From assembly GCA_024220505.1 (NCBI GenBank), contig JAKZZE010000008.1:1488001-1552000 (forward strand): a stretch of 64,000 nucleotides of DNA. Reading direction: 5' to 3'. Under the pieces are notes generated by a model, which was given only the letters and a program-made list of their open reading frames with translations, did no database searches and was not told where the DNA came from. Positions 44,578 to 56,100 of this stretch are shown here, piece after piece (within the stretch, counting starts at the first letter, position 1; every line of letters starts with the position of its first letter). The stretch comes from Rhizopus arrhizus (Eukaryota; Mucoromycota; Mucoromycetes; Mucorales; Rhizopodaceae). A program made the position numbers and the translations under genes.

Positions 44578-45958
44578 TCATTCTTCATCTTCTTTTGTCT
44601 TTTCCTTTTCTTTTTCTTTATTCTCCTCATCGTTTTTTTCATGATCCTTTTGAGTTATTTTGCTGGCAGCATAAGCTACAATTTTTATCTTGGAATGTTC
44701 TTCTACAAGACCCTCAATATACTTGTCTATCAGAGCTTCGTAGGCGTCTGGATTTTGCACGAGTCTTTTGGCTAGTAAAGGTTTCAGAGCAAGAACTGTA
44801 AGTTTCCAGCAACTGATCAGTTCTCTAGTAAGGGCATTCATTGGTGCTTCTAAAATCGCAACAAATTATCAAAATGATTGGAAAAGTTGTGTGATATATA
44901 CTGAAATCTGCAACTTACTGTACTGCAAGCCTTTCTCCTGTTTTTCGATGAGTTTGAAATTTCCCTCTTGCAATAAAGAACCTAATTTAGTGGAGATTAA
45001 AGGTTCTTTATCGTTTTCCTTTAGCATTTCATAGACTGCTCAAATATGTTAGATCAAACTTTTCTTCTTTAATAAAATTAGTATAAAATACTTGCATTGA
45101 TTGTTCACTGTTTGTACTACTGGCAAGCGTGCTTTCTCCTATAAAAAATCATACCAAGTAAAAGGTTGGCATTTTAATCATTTTTAATATGTGTAACAAT
45201 TTTACTGGGAAATCTGTTTCCATGAGTTCGACAACTCCGTCATCTTTCAAAACCCGATATATTTCTTTAATAATCATTGGCCATTCATTTGTACAAAAAG
45301 CGGTTGCCATGAAACGCATATTAACAAAATCAAATGTGTTGTCATCGAACGGCAGTCCCCCCAAAACATTCATCAGTTCAAATTTAGCATTTTCTGGTCT
45401 AATGGTTGTTGGGAACATGTCTGATAAATCAACACCTGTAAAATTGTGCTCAGGATAGTTAACAGCCATTTCCTAAAGACAGAAAAGCATTGTTAAATAA
45501 CTGTATAAAATAAGAATAGCTTTGTTTTACCATCACCCAGCAGCCGGTTCCACATCCAATATCAAGAATAGCTGCACCTTTTGGCAAAGATTTTTCAATG
45601 GAGTCTAGAATATTTTTACTGATGCAAAAAATTATAAGTAAAAGTAAAGTCAAACATGTATGGTAATATTTACTTGTTAAATAGCGCTTTTACTGCAAAA
45701 TGTTGCTAAAAAAAGGAGAAGAGTTATATGAAGGTTTATTTGTACACAGGCAACTTCATTTACTGAGTTTAATCTATCTTGTTCTATTTCGTCTTTTGGT
45801 AATATGTAAGTACTTGTTTGATCATTATGATATTGTCTTCCATCAATAGTTATTGAGTTGACTGATTGTGATAATCCTGATGCTGTTTGTGTATTTGCAC
45901 TTTCTCTTCTAGGAGGACTTTGTTTTTGACGATGGTATCGCGACTGCTTTATTCCCAT
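44578..45958 (-). CDS. SAM-dependent methyltransferase (class I)
   Basis: Several exons read on the minus strand from ATG 45958 (MGIKQSRYHRQKQSPPRRES). The conserved block AAILDIGCGTGCW is motif I (SAM binding). FTGVDLSDMFPT supplies the acidic residue after strand 2. GLPFDDNTFDFVNMRF and EIYRVLKDDGVVELMETD are the later core strands of the UbiE/methyltransf_25 type. Joins at VNEVAC/QHFAVKALF and GCWVM/EMAVNYPEHN keep phase. The C-terminal helical part (TRELISCWKLTVLALKPLLA) ends in a Glu/Lys-rich tail (EENKEKEKEKTKEDEE). The N-terminal MGxxxS could be myristoylated. The substrate is unknown. Similar multi-copy methyltransferases are common in Mucorales. Confidence 0.8.
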
Positions 45959-46854
45959 GATATTGCACAACGATTTGGGTGGATGGGATCTTTATAATTT
46001 TAAAGTGAGAAGAAAGAAAAAAAAAAGAAAAAAATTTTTTTTTCTCTCTCTTGTGCTCATTGTTTCTTTTTGGTTTTTATTCAAGATGTTTGTAAAACGT
46101 AGTGCAAAAGGGACATGCTTGACATAGTTTTTTAGCGTTTATATATTAGTTACATTAAATGAAAAAATATTTTTTGTGGGATCTTTCAAAGTTAGTGATT
46201 GTCTTTGTAAGATTACTTTGAGATTAAACATTCTTCATACTTTTTTCTGCTACCCCTTTCTTGAAGTTAGCTGATCTTGTCATGATATTCCCTTTTTGTC
46301 ATTTAATTATAACTCAGAAACTTCGCTGTAATTATCACACATGCGTTGATTTATGTTTTCTTTAGAAACTGTAATCGAGATGCGCACACTCAAGTTTTAT
46401 TTATTTTATATATTAAATCATGCTAACAATTAATTTCTTTTCTTTCTGAAAAAGAATACAAGTTTACCTCAAAATTTCTCGAACCAAAACAATCGTCTGT
46501 TATTTAAAGTAGGTTACCTTATCTCTCATTTTTTGAACACATGCACATCGTTACAACGGATGAAATAGGAGTTGAACAATTTTGATGCAATGCCCTTTTT
46601 TTTATTTCCAAATATTGAGCCAGGAAGCTATAAATCCACCAATTAATTTGCAGCAATTTTTGGTTTATCCAAAATGGGACTTGAATGCGAATTCATTTAA
46701 AAAGTTTGGAAAGAGTGTTTAAAAATAACTGTGCGAGCCAAGCAAACCTTGCCGGAATTGTTTTATTTAATGGTAAAAACTCCTGAATTTAGATTTTTGC
46801 ATTAAACGGATCATTTTTCTCTCTTTCTCATTTTCTTTCTCATACTTTTTATCC
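45959..46854. other. Intergenic region between divergent genes
   Basis: It is AT-rich, with pyrimidine tracts just before the ATG at 46855 (ctctctttctcattttcttt). It probably holds two promoters. No coding sequence is supported. Confidence 0.4.
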
Positions 46855-47229
46855 ATGCTGCAAAATACTAATGAATCCAAAGTCAAAAAATTGTGGAAGA
46901 ACAGACTGAGTGGATTAAGTTCTTGTATACGTCCATATCAAACTGTTGAGCGAGATGAAGACACATATCACAAAATACAGCAGAAGCAGGAGCCACCTCA
47001 GCCGATATGGAGAAAACCTTTGCCTGATGATTGCCCAGTATTTGATTTTGATATAAGTGAAAAGACACTTATAGCAGAGACCCCTGCTTACATACCTGCA
47101 CGATACGAAAGCCGACAATATTCTAAAGAGAATCCAAATATTGACAATCACTTCAAAAGAATATGCAACAATGAAAAAACAGTTTTATTAACAAAAGCAC
47201 TTCAAGAAAAGCACCTTGAAAGTCATTAA
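46855..47229 (+). CDS. Hypothetical 124-residue protein
   Basis: A single exon starts at ATG 46855 (MLQNTNESKVKKLWKNRLSG). It includes KIQQKQEPPQPIWRKPLPDD and ETPAYIPARYESRQY, and ends LTKALQEKHLESH. It is hydrophilic, with no signal peptide or membrane helix. The pyrimidine-rich leader upstream is typical of fungal genes. Function is unknown. Confidence 0.5.
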   Translation: MLQNTNESKVKKLWKNRLSGLSSCIRPYQTVERDEDTYHKIQQKQEPPQPIWRKPLPDDCPVFDFDISEKTLIAETPAYIPARYESRQYSKENPNIDNHFKRICNNEKTVLLTKALQEKHLESH

Positions 47230-47412
47230 AAGCACTTTATAGAAAAGTAAACTTATACAATCATTTATATCTATAATCGAAATCTTTATTGAAATGCATA
47301 AAATAGTATGAATTATTATTTTTTTAAGCCCTTTTTCTTTTTTTGTATTAACTTTGTTTCTATGTGGAAAAAAAAAGCAGTTAGTGTATCATATTTAATT
47401 TATGTGATATGA

Positions 47413-49294
47413 CTAAAATCTACCTTCAATGTATTTGGCATCTTCCTCGTCATCGAAGCCTATTGATTCCTCTTCAGATTGGGCCTCTTTCTTTGTCTTT
47501 GCCTTCATATCCTTATCAATCACATTATCATACTTGTTATCCAATTTCTTAAACTTGGCAACATAGAAACCATCCATGTTGTGAACGTGAGGATAAAATC
47601 GTCGAGTTAGTTTAAGGCTAGGATGGAATGTCTTTCCACGATATGAAGCAAAGCCTTCACGACCAAAATCAAGAGTAGTGGGTACTAATTTTACATTAGG
47701 ACGCTTTGATAAGGCATAATTCACAACCGCTTCATTTTCTTCAACTGTAACCGAACATGTTGAGTAAACAATATAACCACCTGTCTTGGATTTGGCATCA
47801 ACAGAGTCAATGGCAGATAAAATAAGCTGCTTTTGAAGGAAAGGAATGTCAATAAAGTCTTTTTCTGTCTTGTTTAATTTCACACTAGGATCCTTGGAAA
47901 TGACACCAGTACCAGAGCAAGGAGCATCAAGCAAAACACGGTCAAAGCCACCAAGCACTTTAGGGAACTCACGACCATCATAGTTACAAACAACAGCGTT
48001 CTTTACACCCAGACGGTGAATGTTAGCAACCAGACTCTTCAAACGGTCCTTGGTAGCATCATTAGCGAATACCATACCAGTGTTCTTTTGTAAAGCAGCA
48101 ATGTGAGTAGTCTTACCACCAGGGGCTGATGCCATATCAAGTACACGCTCATCAGGTTGGGGAGCTAAAGCCATGACAGGCAAGAAAGAAGAAGCAGCTT
48201 GAAGCATGTAATGACCAGCAAGATATTCAGGCGTAGCACCAATAGGCACTTGAGATTCGAAGACTTGAAGACCAACTTTGCTCCATTTGCCAATAGGTTC
48301 GAGGTTCACACCACGATTGATCAAAGCTTGAGCAAGGTCACGACGACGTGTTTTTAATGTGTTGGTACGGATAGTGACAGGACGTGCTACTTCGTTTGCT
48401 TCAAAGAATTCAATAGCTTCAGAAACTGGGAAAAGATTGAAAAGCTTTTCTGCCAAGAATTCAGAATATCCGTAGTAACTGGCGATATCCTTAATCAAAC
48501 GATCTACATAGTCTTGACGACTTGTATTGGGATCTCTAAATTTCTTAAAATCATTAAGTACATTGACGAGATCCTTGATACGCTGGCTGACAACAGTAAT
48601 ATCTGCTACCAATTCGTCCTCTTCACCCTCAGGTAATTTGTATCTTTCTCCTTCATCAAATTCTTCTTGCTTTGCTTGCTCTTGTAATTCTGCTTCGGCT
48701 GCTGCGGCTTCACGGGCTGCACGAGCTTCAATTTTACGAGATTTGCGTTCATCAAGGCCTTCACCCTTTTTATATTAAGTTAGTAAATATGTTTTAAAAA
48801 AAAGCCAAAACATCTACCTCGACAAGCTCATCGTCCTCAAACTCATCATCTTCCTCTTCTTCCTCCTCCTCTTCTTCCTCTTGGTCTTCTTCTGACTCAG
48901 AACCCAAGAAGTCGGCATCAGCTTTAGGGAAGAACTGTTGCTCTTCTTCTTCCTCTTCATCATCCTGTTCCTCTTCTTCTTCTGCACTACCAGATTCTTG
49001 GAACTCGTCTTCCTCCATGTCAAACTCATCTAATTCTTCACTCTCGCCACCATCAGAAGCAACTTCAAGATTATCCCAAAGATCGTCTTCAGTTACCGTT
49101 TTTTTGCTTTCTGATTTTGCTTTCTTTTTATTTTTGGGAGCAAGTTCTTCCGTATTCTGACGCTTTTTATTGCTTTTTTCGTTGGCAGCTTGTTGCTTCT
49201 TAAGCTTTGCTTGTGCTCTTCTTGAGATACCTTCATGTTGAGGTTTCTCAATAGGCTCAGGAGCCTTTTGCTTATTTCTTGCGCGGCGTCCCAT
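47413..49294 (-). CDS. NOP2: rRNA (cytosine-C5)-methyltransferase NOP2/NSUN1
   Basis: It methylates a cytosine in 25S/28S rRNA and is needed for 60S subunit assembly in the nucleolus. Two exons (49294-48818 and 48765-47413) give 609 residues. The N-terminus is basic (MGRRARNKQKAPEPIEKPQH) and is followed by long Glu/Asp tracts (about residues 75-160). The RsmB-type catalytic domain has MASAPGGKTTHIAAL (SAM binding), VLLDAPCSGTGVISKDPSVK (catalytic motif IV with PCSGTG) and IVYSTCSVTVEENEAVV (motif VI cysteine, TCS). The C-terminus HVHNMDGFYVAKFKKL also matches. Length is near yeast Nop2. The sole intron lies at the end of the acidic region. Confidence 0.95.
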
Positions 49295-49523
49295 TTATGT
49301 ATGTGTATGTGGAAATGAAAAAAAGATATTTTTCCATAATTTCACCTTTTTTCAAAAATATATTGTCACAATCAAGTCACATATTTTCAATGGTAAATGT
49401 GGCTTATAATTACAAAAAAGGAGAAGAGCTTTAAAGACAAATTACTATTTATTTTTATGATGTATGTATAATGTTACAATATTATACATGTTTTATTCAA
49501 GTATTCTATGGAATATAGATCTA

Positions 49524-51799
49524 TTATGCGGATGGTGCACTTGGGGCATCTTCTGGGAAAGGAGGTGGAGAAGAAGTCTACCAAAATCGTTATTAAATAC
49601 TATACGTTGCTTACATTATCTTTGTTTTACCTTCTTTCTGACATATTCATCGTAAACAGTAAATTCTTCAAATGGTCTTTTACCTAATAGATGTTCCATA
49701 TCTTCTCTTGTCAATACTTCCTTCTCTAACAATAATTGAGCAACCTTTTCAATATCTTGCTTCTTTTCAGTCAATAAATTCAAAGTACGATCGTAAGCAT
49801 CTGTGACCAATTTTCTTGCTTCATTATCAATCAAAGTGCCTGTTTGTTCTGAGTAAGGCTTTTGGAATTGCTGGTCGTTTTGATCTGAGAAAGACAAAGC
49901 ACCAACCTTTTCATTCATACCATAATGAGTGATTTGAGCATATGCGATCTTGGTCACTTTTTGCAAGTCATCATGAGCACCCGTTGTGATGGAATCGAAA
50001 AAGATTTGCTCAGAAACACGACCACCAAGTGTCATACACATACGATCTAATAATTGATCCTTTGAATAAAGATATTGATCCTTGGGTAAATATTGAGCAT
50101 AACCAAGGGCAGCAGATCCACGAGGAATCACAGACACCTTCAAGAGAGGGTCAGCATATTTCAAGTACCAGCCAGCAACGGCATGGCCAGCTTCATGATA
50201 AGCAACAGTTTTCTTTTCCTCGGGTGATAAAACTCTTGATTTCTTTTCTAAACCAGCAATGACACGCTCAATGGCATCTTCGAAATCCTTTTCTTCTACA
50301 TCTTCCTTCATTCTTCGAGCAGCAATGAGGGCAGCTTCATTACAGACATTGTGAATATCAGCACCAGAAAAGCCGGGTGTGAGGGCAGCCAACTTGCGTG
50401 AGAGTTGCTCAACATCAATGTTTGTCTTAATAGGTTTCAAGTGAACCTTGAAAATCTGAGCACGGCCACCAATATCAGGACGATCAAGAGCAATGTGACG
50501 ATCGAAACGTCCAGGACGCATGAGGGCAGGATCCAAGACATCAGGACGGTTAGTACCAGCCAAGACAACGACATGTTGGCTAGAATCAAATCCGTCCATT
50601 TCTACCAGCAATTGATTTAATGTAGTTTCACGTTCATCGTTTCCACCAAACTGGGCATTCTTTGAACGAGCTTTACCGATAGCATCAATTTCGTCTACAA
50701 AAATAATACAAGGTGCATTTTTTTTGGCTGTAGCAAATAAGTCTCTAACACGAGAAGATCCAACACCAACGAACATTTCTACAAATTCTGAACCAGAAAC
50801 ACTCAAGAAAGGTACACCAGCTTCACCTGCCGTGGCCTTTGCCAAGAGGGTTTTACCAGTACCAGGTGGTCCTGAAAGAATGGCACCCTTAGGGATGGTT
50901 GCACCAAGACGTTCATAAACCTCGGGATTCTTCAAAAATTTAACAAATTCCATAATTTCCTCTTTGGCTTCGTCTGCTCCAGCAACATCCTTAAACTTGA
51001 CACGAATATCAGTTTCTTGATTGAACATCTTTGCCTTACTCTTTCCAATACCAAAAATACCACCTTGTCCACCTGCACCACCAGGACCACGACGAGTCAT
51101 ATACACAAGGGCACCAATTAGCAATAATGAAGGTGCAAAATGGGCGAGCACTTGCAATACATTTACTTCATCGCGATAGGCAACTGGAATGCGTTCATTA
51201 GAAGGGATACCTAATTCATTTTGGGCTTCTTCTAATTTTATTTCAAAGCTGTCAGGAGATCCAATGGTGAAAACAAATGTTTGATTGCCGTTGACGCCAA
51301 GTGTAGAGGCCTCAGATCTCAAATAAACTCGAACTCTGTTTTTGTTGAGAACAACCAATTTATCCACAAGACCTTTATCAAGTAGTTGAGAACGGAATCC
51401 TTGCCAAGTGATTTCTTTGGAAGAGTCGGATGGCGATGTCAATTTCCACATGACCCAGGTACCGAAAGCTGTACCTAATACTGCATTCCAATTGAATGGA
51501 ACCTCGGGTGTCTTATTATTGTTATTCTTTGGTGGTTTAGGAATCTGCTCAGAAGATTTTTTGGCATGTTGAGAAGCAGCTTCTTCAGCGGCTTGCTTTG
51601 TTTGATTTCTAGTCTGTTTTCCAAAAAAACTCTCAAAGCCTTTTGGAATGTTAAAAGGTTGATCGTCGTCTTTCTTCTTTTGTGGTTCCTTTTCACTGGA
51701 ATATTTTCGAATATCTTTACGCAAAATTGTGTTTGCGCGTTGAATCCTGGTTAAAATTGGTCCTCTTGCGGTAGAACGTTGTATTAATCGAGACAGCAT
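49524..51799 (-). CDS. AFG3: Mitochondrial m-AAA protease subunit (AFG3/YTA12 family)
   Basis: It is an ATP-dependent zinc metalloprotease of the inner mitochondrial membrane that degrades misfolded proteins and processes others on the matrix side. Two exons (51799-49631 and 49577-49524) give 740 residues. The Arg-rich N-terminus ([20 protein letters not shown]) is a mitochondrial targeting signal. Two membrane segments flank an FtsH-extracellular domain ([11 protein letters not shown] is the second). The AAA module has [13 protein letters not shown] (Walker A), [11 protein letters not shown] (Walker B) and [15 protein letters not shown] (second region of homology). HEAGH is the zinc-binding protease motif. 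Two membrane spans and this architecture mean m-AAA rather than i-AAA. The short last exon adds [20 protein letters not shown]3 versus YTA12 cannot be settled by eye, although the length favours AFG3. Confidence 0.94.
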
Positions 51800-52014
51800 G
51801 ATTAAGGAAAGAAAAGAAAAAGGACAACTAAATGCGCAGTTTGCTGTATAGCAAGGCCACAATTTTACACGTCACTTTCGGGGTTTCACCCTAGCACTTG
51901 TTTGAAAGCGTACAAAAATCAGGTAGTAAAAACAAGAAAAAAATCAGGTCATGCAACTTATTATTTATGGTTGGCTTCATTAAATAAGAAAATTAAAGTA
52001 TAAATTATCTTTCT

Positions 52015-52495
52015 TTACTGGCTTAATTCTTCCTTGGTCAAGACACCCAATTCTTGTCTAACAGGTGCCAACTCTTCGAGATATTGCTTGTATTGACTTT
52101 CATTTTCAACCTTGTCTTTAAGACCTTCGAAAACACGAACAGCAGTAGCAAAATCATTAACACGACGGGAGGCCTTGAGGGCAGATTCGATGACGGCAGG
52201 AGCAGGAACAAGATCATAAGCAAAGGCATTGTTCAAGCCACGTTGGAGTTCGAAAAGATCTTCAACACCGTCAAAGAACTTGACGTAACGTTCGGTGAAG
52301 GATTCGAAGCTTTCGTCTTCATGTCCAGCAGAGTAAAAACGCTTGCTCATGTCTGAAAAATCTGGAGCATTAGCACAATTCAAAATCATTTTTTCTCTTT
52401 TTCTGATATTTACCCATAACAGCGGGACGATTAGCAGAAGCAGTTGTGCGAATAGCGGCGGTACGGCAAGCAACGGAAGAGAAAGCGCGAAGCAT
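52015..52495 (-). CDS. COX6: Cytochrome c oxidase subunit 6 (Va)
   Basis: It is a nuclear-coded subunit of complex IV on the matrix side of the inner mitochondrial membrane. Two exons (52495-52414 and 52352-52015) give 139 residues. The N-terminus MLRAFSSVACRTAAIRTTAS is a typical cleavable targeting peptide. The mature part contains SFESFTERYVKFFDGVEDLF, LQRGLNNAFAYDLVPAPAVI and ALKASRRVNDFATAVRVFEG, all matching COX5A/COX6. The C-terminus LAPVRQELGVLTKEEL fits. The length is normal. It lies only about 215 bases downstream of the m-AAA protease start on the same strand, with both products in the same membrane. Confidence 0.95.
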
Positions 52496-53169
52496 ATTTA
52501 TTAAGGTGATGAGTGGGGAGTTGAAGAAAGAAGAAAAAAAAAAAAGAAAGCTGATAAACTTACCAAGTCAGGGTGCGGGATTTGAATTATTGAAAAAGAA
52601 TTTCTTTAAATCGTCACTGAGTTGCTCTTGATCCTCAAAAGTTATTTTTAACAACCTTAAATCAAAATGCTTAAACTAATATTTGAATAATATTAAAATA
52701 TGAAAATACAGTGATTTGTATTTATATGTTAACTAATACAAATTTTAAAATTTAGTTCTTTCAATTGTCCAACGGTTTTATATTTTGAAATATACCACAT
52801 AGTCTTGCATAACTTCAGTGTGCTGCTGTATAAAGTATTTACTTATGGTTATCGAACGACAATAGAAATTTTAAATGATTGTAATAGCTGCTTTAGCAAA
52901 AACAGTCAGAGAATGGTTGAGAAAGACTCATTTGTTGCTTGATGCTTGAACACATCAACTGAGGCTTTGGATGCTATATTTCTTTGGCACACATTGCATC
53001 TAATGTCTAATCAAAGTAGTTTTTTTTTTATCATTTTGAGAAAATTTAAAAGTGATTTTTTTTTTGGCTCCAAATCACCTGAGGGATCTTTTCTGCTAAT
53101 AGCTGATCACCTTAATTTAACTACATGAAGTTATTGTTTATTGAAATATAACTACAATGATACAGCAAT
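52496..53169. other. Intergenic region between COX6 and Dicer
   Basis: It is AT-rich. Short frames such as 52946-53128 are not supported. Confidence 0.4.
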
Positions 53170-56100
53170 TTAATTCAAGTTCGTATCACTATCATCATCA
53201 ACATTCTCCGCTTCTTTCTCTGGTAACAGGCCTCTTTTGATGTAAGAAATTCTGCAGTTACAGACAGACTCCAGTAATCCTGGTTCATCTTCCAATCTTT
53301 GACTGGCCTTTTCTGCTGCACGTCTTCTTGCCACTTTAATATTCCAATCTGATCCACAAGCTAAAGACTTATCATGGAGAAAAACAACACATTTTTGACT
53401 TGTAGGGCCACTTTCTCCAGTTGAATGGTTTCTAGTATAAAGTTAAGCTTCATGCATTCATTAAAATATTTCGTTTACTATTTACCTAAGCATAAATCCT
53501 TCGCAACCAAATGCTTGCAAATCAGTAAGCAATTTACGCATGGGATGAATACGAACAAGTTCTGGTGTAACATTTGCATCGAAAATAGGCACAAACCACT
53601 TGTCAAACAATGCTGCGCAGGGTGTCAAGTCAAATTTGGCATCAACAAACACTGCACCCAGCATACTTTCAACTACATCAGACAAAACTTTGGGTATATT
53701 CATATCTGCCCAATATTCACCCACTGCTTTACCAGTGTCCTTTAATTCTTGGACTTCTTTTTCCAATGTTTCTATGGCTCTAACAAGTTTTCCAGAATAA
53801 TGTATAATGTGCTTGTGAAGACCGTTGTTTAAACAGATGATGCCTAGTACATGATTATTGACGCATGAATCTTTTAAGGTAGTAATTTGACCAGGTTCGG
53901 CATCAGGGTATTTAGTATACAGATATCGAATAACCAAGAAATCCAAAATGGCATCACCCAGAAATTCAAGGCGTTGATAACATGGTGAGGTTGAATTAGG
54001 TAAACTTGCATGCGTCAGGGCTTCTACAACTAACAAAGGCTTATTGAACTTTCGATCTACAAGCTTCTGAATCTTTGGTAAGTCTAGTGTACTAAGCGCT
54101 TTGAATTCAGCACGAGGAGGAATTTCTTTTCGAGATTCTTCAAAGGCCACGTTAAAATCGGACCACTTTTTGATTTGATCAAAAGGAATTTGCATTTGAA
54201 TGGCAGTATGAAGACAGCCTTCGAGTCCACTGCTTAAATAAGCTGCACCAAGCGATGCTTCTACAATATCAGCCAATGTCTTGTCGGATAATTTGTGTTT
54301 CTTGAGACTCTCTATTGTATCTGAATTATCTGCAGTACTTGTGAAGTGAGGTGGACGCCAGTGTCGACGATTAAATGCTTGACTGGTCACATAACGGTAA
54401 AATTTTAGACGCTTTGCAGCTCTGTAAAGAGCTCTATTACAAACGACACGAATACGTAAATGGTGAAGTTCACCTTCATTACTGAAAGGGAAACTGATAT
54501 ATAAACGAATGGTAGCAATGAATTTCAATAAAGAATCTACATAATAAAGATAAGTTTATGCCGCTTTTTTATTTTTTGTCTAATTTACCTCCAAGTGTTT
54601 CTAATCTTTCATAGTCCATTTCCATACTTGCGGAGGGCATAGTATATGCTTCAAGCATATATTCATCAGTAATGGGCAAATCGTATCTTGCGCGTGAATC
54701 ATAGCAGAGTAAAAGTGAATCAATTCGTGTCATTATTGAGGGTATCATCAACATGGCTATATAAACACTAGCATTTACAAAGTATTGAGTACAGAATTGA
54801 GGAACAACCCAAGTACGTGCAGGCCCTTTTGTCCGAGCGGGCATGTTACCGCCTGGATGCAAAAAGTCCATTCCTCTTTTAAGTCGTTCCACTTCTATCA
54901 TCGGCTGCTCGTAGTCATGGATGACAAATTTATCACCAAGCTCACGATAATAGTCTATAAATGTAGGATACCCGGCTTCACGAATTTCGAATCCTGAAGG
55001 GACTGCACTTTGAGGATTCATGTCATATCGAACATCTGTTATTAAATATCGACGAAAGTAGTCAGAGTCGTCAATAATAATAAAATCAGAAGGATCGCTC
55101 ATTTCAGACAAAATCAATGGTTTGTTCGTACGTTCCTTGATGGCATTAACCTGATCCCAGTCCACCATATTCTTTAGTTCGTCAGCAGAGAGATCTTCAA
55201 ATTTGGCTTGCTCGCAGTTTTTGATCAGAGGAACAATATAGTAAGGGATATCAACTACAGGGCAGTGGTAGTCTTTGTTCATCAATTCTTTCATCAGACT
55301 CATCATATAGTCTGAAAGAAGTAGGATGCACTCTTTATCCAATACCAATTCGGTCTTAATGACACGCAAGTTAACAACAAACGGTTGATTTTTGTGAAAT
55401 AACTTTAACTGTGGAAGCTCGATAAAAGGCTTTTTGGTAACAAGACACATACGACGATAGGCTCTGCCTTCAAATTTACCATCTGGCATAAGGACCTCCA
55501 GGATAGTGAACCAGCAAGAGAAAGGTCCTTCACCCAATTCTTCCTCGGCATCTTCAATTTCTTCAACATCGGTGTCTTTGACCTCCTCGGTTTCTTTAAT
55601 TTTCTCGACACCTTGGTGCTCACCATTTGGAACGTTATTATTTGAGGCTTTTTGAATATTCTTCTCGATTAAACCATTCGCAAGAGATGTGCCCTGCTCT
55701 GCATTTGTTTCTATTTCAGTGGTCTCTGCGTCTACAGGAGGTACTTCTTGATCATCATGTGTTTTCTTAGTCATTTGAGTTGCCTTCAATAAATCCGCAT
55801 TATCTTCAGTGTCAATGACTTCTTCTTCTTCTATTTCCCTTTCCCAAAACTTTGGTGTTCTCTTTTCATATAATCCATGACGACGTCTACTACCAATTAT
55901 ATAGCCATTCTCATCGTATTGAGGAGCCATCTCACCCAAGATTTCTTTTTTGATGTCACGTGGCAGCAGATGACTGTCCAGAGCATCCAATTGCTTTAAT
56001 TCAGAACATGCTTGTAGTGCAACGAGCGCTTTAGCCAAATCTTTGGAGCGAACAAAAGGAGATTCTACCTTTTGAATAGCAGCATTACTTGGTAATGTCA

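Noticed and set aside
44258..44581. 107-codon minus-strand frame next to the methyltransferase
   Set aside because: It lies after that gene's stop, and its composition is unlike a continuing exon.
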